From Nitrospinota bacterium (GTDB lineage Bacteria > Nitrospinota > Nitrospinia > Nitrospinales > VA-1): 64,000 nt of DNA. The translations under genes were made by a program, and so were the position numbers. Shown in pieces: positions 59,121 to 64,000 of the stretch; positions within the stretch are counted from its first letter, which is position 1; the number at the start of each line of letters is the position of its first letter. The stretch covers positions 44,500-108,499 of the forward strand of contig JAQCGX010000006.1 in the NCBI GenBank assembly GCA_027619975.1. The letters run 5' to 3'. Under the pieces are notes generated by a model. It saw only the letters and a list, made by a program, of their open reading frames with translations. It was not told where the DNA came from and ran no database searches.

Positions 59121-61580
59121 ATGGACAACCCGTCTGACAAACAAATTTTTGTTGAAAATAAACCCGCTAATAATGCTGGCGGCGAATCCTCAAGGCAAGA
59201 AAAGCGGGCTTCCGGTTTTCCATCGCATTATTTTATCCTCCTGACCTTCATTCTTTGGACGTTCGGATGCAATCAGATCTGGACTCTCCTGGACGCGCGG
59301 CCGCTATCCTGGGATCCGGCGGCCCACCTTCGCATCGCGTTTGGTTATTGGAGCGCGTTCATATCAGGGGCAGATCGGGTATGGCTGGATTTGTTGAGCG
59401 TCGAATCGTTTTATCCGCCGTTTTATCATCTTTCGTTATTGCCTGTTCTTGCCGGGCTGGGGTTTTCTGAAGACAATGCGGTGATGGTCAACTCGTTTTA
59501 TATGGCCGTTATTATTCTTTCGACCTATGGAATCGGTCAAAGACTGTACGGTCGTTCGACCGGGCTTCTGGCGGCATTTTTAATGGCCTGCTATCCCTTT
59601 CTGGCTTACATTTCCCGGCAGTTATCGATAGGCACCGCGCTCACGGCTTCGGTGGCACTTTCCTATTATCTTTTCCTGCGCTCGGAAAATTTTGAAAACC
59701 GCAAGTTTTCGTTTTGGTTCAGTTGTTCGTTTGCCGTGGGACTGATGGTCAAATGGACGTTTATCTTTTATTTGCTTCCGGCGATCCTGATTGGCCTGTT
59801 CCATACGGAGGCCGACAGGCCGCGTAAAGTTCTTAAGAAAACCGCGTATTATCTGGGGATGATCTTTGCCCTCATGATCCTGCCTTTGGTGATCTTCATT
59901 CTCGGAAAAGGACGAGAAGGGGTTCTGATTCTGGAATGTGCCCTGGTATTCGCTTTGGTACGATCCTTTCCCGCAGTCAATATTTCCGCCAAAAAAATAA
60001 TCAACATCCTGACTCTTACCTTTATTTCTTTATTGGTTTGTTTTCCCTGGTACGCACACAACCTCGTGAAAATGTCACGAGGCATCTCCAAATTTGGACT
60101 GCCTGACATGGTTCTAAAAGGGGATATGATATGGAACCTTCCCATTTGGGGCTATTATCTGGAAGCGGCAGGTCGGCAGATGGGACTGCCCTTGTTTCTT
60201 TTGTTTGTGGTGGGGTTCATTACATTTCTGTTTAATAGAAAAAATTTCAACTGGCTTTTATGCGGATGGATTGTTTTGCCCTTTTTGGTGTTCACGTTTA
60301 TCAACAACAAAGGCGTGCGCTACACGATGCCATGCCTGCCAGCGATATCGGTGCTATCGGCCCTTCTTATTATCCAGATAAACAAACGCAGGGTTCGGAA
60401 TTGGGCCTTAGGGCTTGTGGTGGTGGTCAGTCTGTTCACCTATATTTATGCGGGATTTCTGCCGGGAGATTTAAAAACTCCGGGTTTGGGAAGTTCGTTT
60501 TTCGGGTTTAAAGGTCTTCCCGTTAAAGAAAACTGGCACATCAACTCCATCCTCGACGATATCGTTCAAGAGTCCGCCCCGCCTCCAGGGAAAATGATCA
60601 CCGTGCGTACGCTCACCAATCACGCCTGGTTTCATAGAGGGGCTTTCCGCGACGCCGCACTGATTCGAGGGTTGCCCGTTACTGTAAAGAGTGTGAAACG
60701 CAATCAGGGCGAATTGACGGATTACTTCATCACCAAAGACAGCAGTCAGGAAGGGGAATCGGGGAACCGGCAGATCAATCCCAAAAGAGATCGCCTGTTT
60801 GATGATCCAACGCTCAGTAAAACGTTTTCCCTGTTTAAAACCTACCCACTGCCCAATGGAGCGAGGGGGCTGGTTTTCAAGAGAGATGTTTCTCCGATTA
60901 AAGATATTGCAGGAGCCATTGACCTTCAGCAGGTGGGCAAGCGGTTCATCGAAGCCCTGCCGCATTATCCGATTTATGGCATCAAGCAGATAGAAAATGC
61001 CAGGATTTCCATTGTCCCCACGGACAATGCGGAGGATTTGTATCTTGGACGCTATAAAAAAATTACCCTGACGGCGGATTCCGCGGTATCAAACAAAATA
61101 CGTTTGGATGATTTCGAGTTGACCTTTCATGATGTGCAAATCAATTTGTATGAATTGTTTTTGAATGGAAAGTTGATTCTGTTTGAAATCGGGCGGCTGT
61201 TTCCGAGGGCTACTATTCAGTTTGAGACTCTTGAACAATTGGCGCTGAAGGAGATGAAAGGCAAGGGCGATGTGCATCTGGAAGGGGAGGGAGACCGTTT
61301 GCGTCTTCGCGCCCAATACCAGTTGCCGCCTCCTTTTGGGACCATTGATGGCAATGCCGAAGTGAGACTTGATTTTGAACCAGGAAAAAGTATCCGACCG
61401 CATGTAGAAACGGTGACTGTTGGACCGCTTAAGGCGCGGGAGATTTTTTACCGGCGCATTCTGGATGAAACAATCATCCTCACCCCGACTGCGGGTTGGC
61501 CGCTGTTTACAGATATCCGCACCCTCAACATTTTTCCTCGCAGGCTGGAGATCAACCAGAGTTCCAAGGGATCTTCGTGA
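59121..61580 (+). CDS. GT39-type glycosyltransferase fused to a C-terminal DUF2993-like domain
   Basis: An 819-residue protein. A polar N-terminal 35 residues, then a GT-C membrane domain (about 36-455, with LSWDPAAHLRIAFGYWS as the acidic first loop), then a soluble part. The last 220 residues (about 595-819) repeat the pattern of lipid-binding LmeA/DUF2993 proteins: IENARISIVPTDNAEDLYLGRYK, VSNKIRLDDFELTFHDVQIN, LRLRAQYQLPPPFGTIDGNAEV. Such a fusion suggests that the enzyme handles a lipid-linked substrate at the periplasmic face. The domain call for the C-terminus is by pattern only. Its stop overlaps the start of the GT4 gene. Confidence 0.75.
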   Translation: MDNPSDKQIFVENKPANNAGGESSRQEKRASGFPSHYFILLTFILWTFGCNQIWTLLDARPLSWDPAAHLRIAFGYWSAFISGADRVWLDLLSVESFYPPFYHLSLLPVLAGLGFSEDNAVMVNSFYMAVIILSTYGIGQRLYGRSTGLLAAFLMACYPFLAYISRQLSIGTALTASVALSYYLFLRSENFENRKFSFWFSCSFAVGLMVKWTFIFYLLPAILIGLFHTEADRPRKVLKKTAYYLGMIFALMILPLVIFILGKGREGVLILECALVFALVRSFPAVNISAKKIINILTLTFISLLVCFPWYAHNLVKMSRGISKFGLPDMVLKGDMIWNLPIWGYYLEAAGRQMGLPLFLLFVVGFITFLFNRKNFNWLLCGWIVLPFLVFTFINNKGVRYTMPCLPAISVLSALLIIQINKRRVRNWALGLVVVVSLFTYIYAGFLPGDLKTPGLGSSFFGFKGLPVKENWHINSILDDIVQESAPPPGKMITVRTLTNHAWFHRGAFRDAALIRGLPVTVKSVKRNQGELTDYFITKDSSQEGESGNRQINPKRDRLFDDPTLSKTFSLFKTYPLPNGARGLVFKRDVSPIKDIAGAIDLQQVGKRFIEALPHYPIYGIKQIENARISIVPTDNAEDLYLGRYKKITLTADSAVSNKIRLDDFELTFHDVQINLYELFLNGKLILFEIGRLFPRATIQFETLEQLALKEMKGKGDVHLEGEGDRLRLRAQYQLPPPFGTIDGNAEVRLDFEPGKSIRPHVETVTVGPLKAREIFYRRILDETIILTPTAGWPLFTDIRTLNIFPRRLEINQSSKGSS

Positions 61581-62713
61581 AAATATCCTTTTTATGTTTT
61601 GATCTCTCGAATAACTCCCTGGGACGGGCGGCGCTTCTGGCGCGAGCTTTGGCCCGGCACCATCAGGTGGAGCTTATAGGCCCGGCAAAACGGGGGACGG
61701 TCTGGTATCCTCTCGAGGATCTGGATCTTCCGATTAAAGTTTTCTCCTGGAAACGCTATCCCGCTTTTATTTCGACCATCCGCCAAATGCTGCGGGCGAT
61801 TGACGGCGATGTTGTGTTTGCCTGCAAGCCGATGCCCACCAGTTTTGGCGTCGGATTGTTAAAAAAATGGACTTCGGGAAAACCACTGCTGGTGGATATT
61901 GATGACTGGGAGGTGGGGTTTTTTTATCACACGGGTTTCTGGGGCAAAGTGGGGCGGTTTTTGAATTTTTCTAATCCAAATGGCCTGCCTCATACCTGGC
62001 TCATGGAGAAGTTGGTGAAATTTGCGGATGCGATAACGGTGAGCAATGGGTTTCTTAAAAATCGGTTTTCAGGGACTTTGCTGTATCATTGTCGTGACAC
62101 TTCTGTACTGGACCCGGATAAATTCGATACGCATCGAGCCAAAGAAAAACTGGGTTTGCAGGGTAAAAAAGTGGTGATGTTTTTAGGGACTCCAAGACCA
62201 CATAAAGGGGTGGATGATTTGATCGCGGCGATGCATACACTCGACCGTCCCGATGCGTGTCTGGTCATCATCGGCGCGGAGGAAGGTTTTGGCAGACGGC
62301 ATGAAAAACTGGTTGAGGAAAATAAACTTGTCATTCTACCCATGATTCCTTTCAAGGAGCTTCCCGAACATCTGGCCGCCGCAGATGTTATTGTCATTCC
62401 TCAGCGGAAGACCAGCGATACTGTGGGACAAATGCCGGCAAAAATTTTTGATGCTATGGCGATGGCCAAACCCATCGTTTCCACCCGCGTTTCCGATATC
62501 CCGGACGTGTTGAGCGACTGCGGGTATCTGGTGGAGCCGGGAAATGTCCAACAGCTGGCGGAGGCGGTGGATCACATTTTTGATCATCCAGAGGAAGCCT
62601 TTGCCAAAGGAAAAAAAGCACGGGAGCGGTGCATCGCTCATTATGATATCAAGGGGTTGGAAAACAAGTTGCTGGAACTGGTGGAAAAGGCAATGGCTGA
62701 GTCCAAACACTGA
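61577..62713 (+). CDS. GT4-family glycosyltransferase
   Basis: A cytoplasmic GT-B transferase of 378 residues. The N-terminal Rossmann part begins VKISFLCFDLSNNSLGRAALLARALA; the donor half shows KVVMFLGTPRPHKGVDDLI and the nucleotide-binding VGQMPAKIFDAMAMAKPIVSTRV with the Glu-equivalent loop. The start is a GTG overlapping the preceding stop (GTGA), with AAGGGA nine bases upstream. The longer frame back to 61496 runs inside the GT39 gene and is rejected. Probably acts on the same glycan as the neighbouring genes. Confidence 0.85.
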   Translation: MKISFLCFDLSNNSLGRAALLARALARHHQVELIGPAKRGTVWYPLEDLDLPIKVFSWKRYPAFISTIRQMLRAIDGDVVFACKPMPTSFGVGLLKKWTSGKPLLVDIDDWEVGFFYHTGFWGKVGRFLNFSNPNGLPHTWLMEKLVKFADAITVSNGFLKNRFSGTLLYHCRDTSVLDPDKFDTHRAKEKLGLQGKKVVMFLGTPRPHKGVDDLIAAMHTLDRPDACLVIIGAEEGFGRRHEKLVEENKLVILPMIPFKELPEHLAAADVIVIPQRKTSDTVGQMPAKIFDAMAMAKPIVSTRVSDIPDVLSDCGYLVEPGNVQQLAEAVDHIFDHPEEAFAKGKKARERCIAHYDIKGLENKLLELVEKAMAESKH

Positions 62714-62728
62714 TTTCCACAAGTGGGT

Positions 62729-62809
62729 TTTATACCCCGTAGCTTGCTGCGGCTTTTAACTGAAAATTTTTGTCGGAGTCCCCGTCCGCTTGCGGCGGGT
62801 CGTTCATTT
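62729..62809 (+). repeat. dispersed two-hairpin repeat, copy B
   Basis: ACCCCGTAGCTTGCTGCGGC, then an A/T-rich spacer and TTGTCGGAGTCCCCGTCCGC followed by TTGCGGCGGG. Both parts fold as hairpins (CCGTAGC-type and CCGTCCGC/GCGGCGGG). It is the counterpart of copy A near 28 kb in opposite orientation, and lies between the GT4 and GT9 genes. Confidence 0.7.
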
Positions 62810-62835
62810 ATAAAAATTTCTGGAAATAAAAATAC

Positions 62836-63900
62836 GTGCTCCAATTTGATAAAGAAAAGCTTCCTCGCAAACCCAAAATTCTGCTGATCAAACTGCGGTC
62901 CATCGGAGATGTCATTTATAACACTTCCGTCTATGGTCCGCTGAAGCGGTGTTTCCCCGATTCGCATTTGACGGTCCTGGTCGAGAAGCCATCCTATGAT
63001 CTGGTGCGGAACCACCCGGATGTGGATGAGGTTCTTTGTTTTAATAAAGGCTCACTCTGGCAACAGATACGGTTTTATCGGGATCTGTATTTAAATGGTT
63101 ACGACATGGCGATCGACATGCATGAAGGAACGCGGGGAGCGATCATGTGTTTTCTGACGCAGGCGCCGTTTCGAGTGGGGCATAAGCACGCCAAACGTTC
63201 GTTTTTTTATAATGTGAAACTGGAGTTCAACGACCTCAAGCCAAAGTTTCCTGTGGATTATCAAGTGGCCTTGATAAAAAAGCTGGGAGTTGTTTTTGAT
63301 GAGGTCTCTCCCGCCATTCACCTGTCAGACGCCAGTCGGGAGAATGCCCGGCGTATCCTTGAGGAACAGGGGATTCGCAACGAAGACCCCTATTGCATCA
63401 TTCATCCGGGAACGCGCAAGATCTACAATCAATGGCAACACGAAAAATTTGCCCGTTTGGCGGATCGTTTATCGTCGGACTATGGGCTCAAAATCGTTAT
63501 CACCTGCGGGCCGGGGGAAGAAGATCAGGCTCAGGCCGTGATCGATAGAATTGAGGACACGCCTTTTGCGTTTATTCAGGCGGATCTTCAGGAGTTGGCC
63601 GCCATTACCGAGGGTGCGGAATTTGCAGTTTGCCATAATGGCGGCTACATGCACCTTTCCTCGTCACTCGGGACCCCTGTCGTTGCCTTATACGGTTCGG
63701 TTCACCCACGCGTGTGGCGACCGCTCGGTGAAAAGGATGTCGTGATTTATAAATCGCTGGAATGCAGTCCCTGCAATCATGTGACCCGCAAAAAGGAATG
63801 CTATAAGGGAGACGCGGAATGCATGCAAATCATCACGGTTGAAGATGTGCTTTGCGGGGTTGACCAAATTCTTGAAGGTAGCACGGAGGCAAAAAACTAA
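62836..63900 (+). CDS. GT9-family (heptosyltransferase-like) glycosyltransferase
   Basis: A 354-residue GT-B enzyme of the lipopolysaccharide heptosyltransferase family. The start KPKILLIKLRSIGDVIYNTS, the acceptor-side DMAIDMHEGTRGAIMCFL, the Rossmann half with YCIIHPGTRKIYNQWQHEKF and the donor site FAVCHNGGYMHLSSSLGTPVVALYG are typical. Its C-terminal CSPCNHVTRKKECYKGDAEC holds four Cys as in other GT9 members. The start is GTG with a weak ribosome site. The TAA stop directly abuts repeat copy 4. Confidence 0.88.
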   Translation: MLQFDKEKLPRKPKILLIKLRSIGDVIYNTSVYGPLKRCFPDSHLTVLVEKPSYDLVRNHPDVDEVLCFNKGSLWQQIRFYRDLYLNGYDMAIDMHEGTRGAIMCFLTQAPFRVGHKHAKRSFFYNVKLEFNDLKPKFPVDYQVALIKKLGVVFDEVSPAIHLSDASRENARRILEEQGIRNEDPYCIIHPGTRKIYNQWQHEKFARLADRLSSDYGLKIVITCGPGEEDQAQAVIDRIEDTPFAFIQADLQELAAITEGAEFAVCHNGGYMHLSSSLGTPVVALYGSVHPRVWRPLGEKDVVIYKSLECSPCNHVTRKKECYKGDAECMQIITVEDVLCGVDQILEGSTEAKN

Positions 63901-64000
63901 AGGGCATCTCTAAAAATTGACAACGGCGCCGAATCGCCAATTCAAAGAAGCGTCTTTTGTTTTAGTAGGACAGGCGACCTACCCTTAAAGGTTATACGGA
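63901..64000 (-). mobile_element. MITE-like repeat, copy 4, inverted and cut by window edge
   Basis: Starting right after the GT9 stop codon, AGGGCATCTCTAAAAATTGAC matches the right-hand end of copies 1-3 read backwards, so this copy is in the opposite orientation. GTAGGACAGGCGACCTACCC and TTAAA follow as one arm of the central hairpin. The internal part near 63920-63945 differs from the others. The window ends inside the element. Confidence 0.8.

Overview
The window reads as the chromosome of a flagellated, didermal (Gram-negative type) bacterium with about 50% GC. Its gene set includes a large PstC/PstA pair, a flagellar operon under sigma-54 control, an MSHA-like secretin, a KamA radical SAM enzyme and many GT39 glycosyltransferases. 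This resembles Nitrospinota or deltaproteobacteria-like lineages, but I cannot fix the taxon from the sequence alone. Nearly all DNA is ordinary core genome; the unusual material is a set of short dispersed repeats and several genes broken by in-frame stop codons.

Layout. 1-3.1 kb (minus strand): a PilZ - GAF - GAF/degenerate GGDEF - mreB - CxxC-protein operon behind a good sigma-70 promoter. 3.3-3.8 kb: tRNA-Val and tRNA-Asp with promoter and terminator. 3.8-7.3 kb: a SprA-related protein, then phoB-phoR. 7.3-12.2 kb: modABC with a ModE-type operator and a trailing phosphate-selective-type porin carrying two nonsense codons. 12.5-19.1 kb: a Pho box and pstSCAB-phoU. 19.1-25 kb: a DUF1566 protein, an YbbA/YbbP-like ABC exporter divergent from a TesA-like esterase, and a TrpD-like protein. 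25-31.8 kb: a B12-type radical SAM protein, a CDP-alcohol phosphatidyltransferase, a LON-domain protein, an ATP-grasp-like protein, a glutaredoxin and KamA. 32-37.7 kb: secretin, ExeA/MshM-like ATPase and TPR protein (a partial MSHA-like assembly set), then DUF502. 37.7-49.7 kb (minus): the flagellar genes flgC-fliF-fliG-fliH-fliI-fliJ-motE, and upstream of them an AMIN/TPR protein, a broken sensor kinase and an NtrC-type activator. Both flagellar transcription units have nearly identical sigma-54 promoters. 49.9-53 kb: a GGDEF cyclase, an HDOD protein and a broken HD-GYP protein. 53.2-63.9 kb: an M20 peptidase and envelope glycosyltransferases (three GT39, one GT4, one GT9).

How the parts fit. 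PhoB/PhoR should drive pstSCAB-phoU through three 11-bp Pho repeats. Molybdate uptake should be repressed through the ModE-like site. The NtrC-type activator next to flgC is the natural partner of the two sigma-54 promoters.

Most notable signals. (1) A MITE-like repeat with inverted ends GGGCACCTCTAAAAATT and TTAA-type flanks occurs four times; three copies directly abut or overlap a gene's stop codon and one sits between modA and modB. (2) Three genes (porin, flagellar sensor kinase, HD-GYP) are interrupted only by in-frame stop codons, without frameshifts. (3) flgB and fliE are missing from their usual places. (4) A structured 5'-group-II-intron-like fragment lies upstream of the secretin. 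No CRISPR array, prophage or transposase gene was found.
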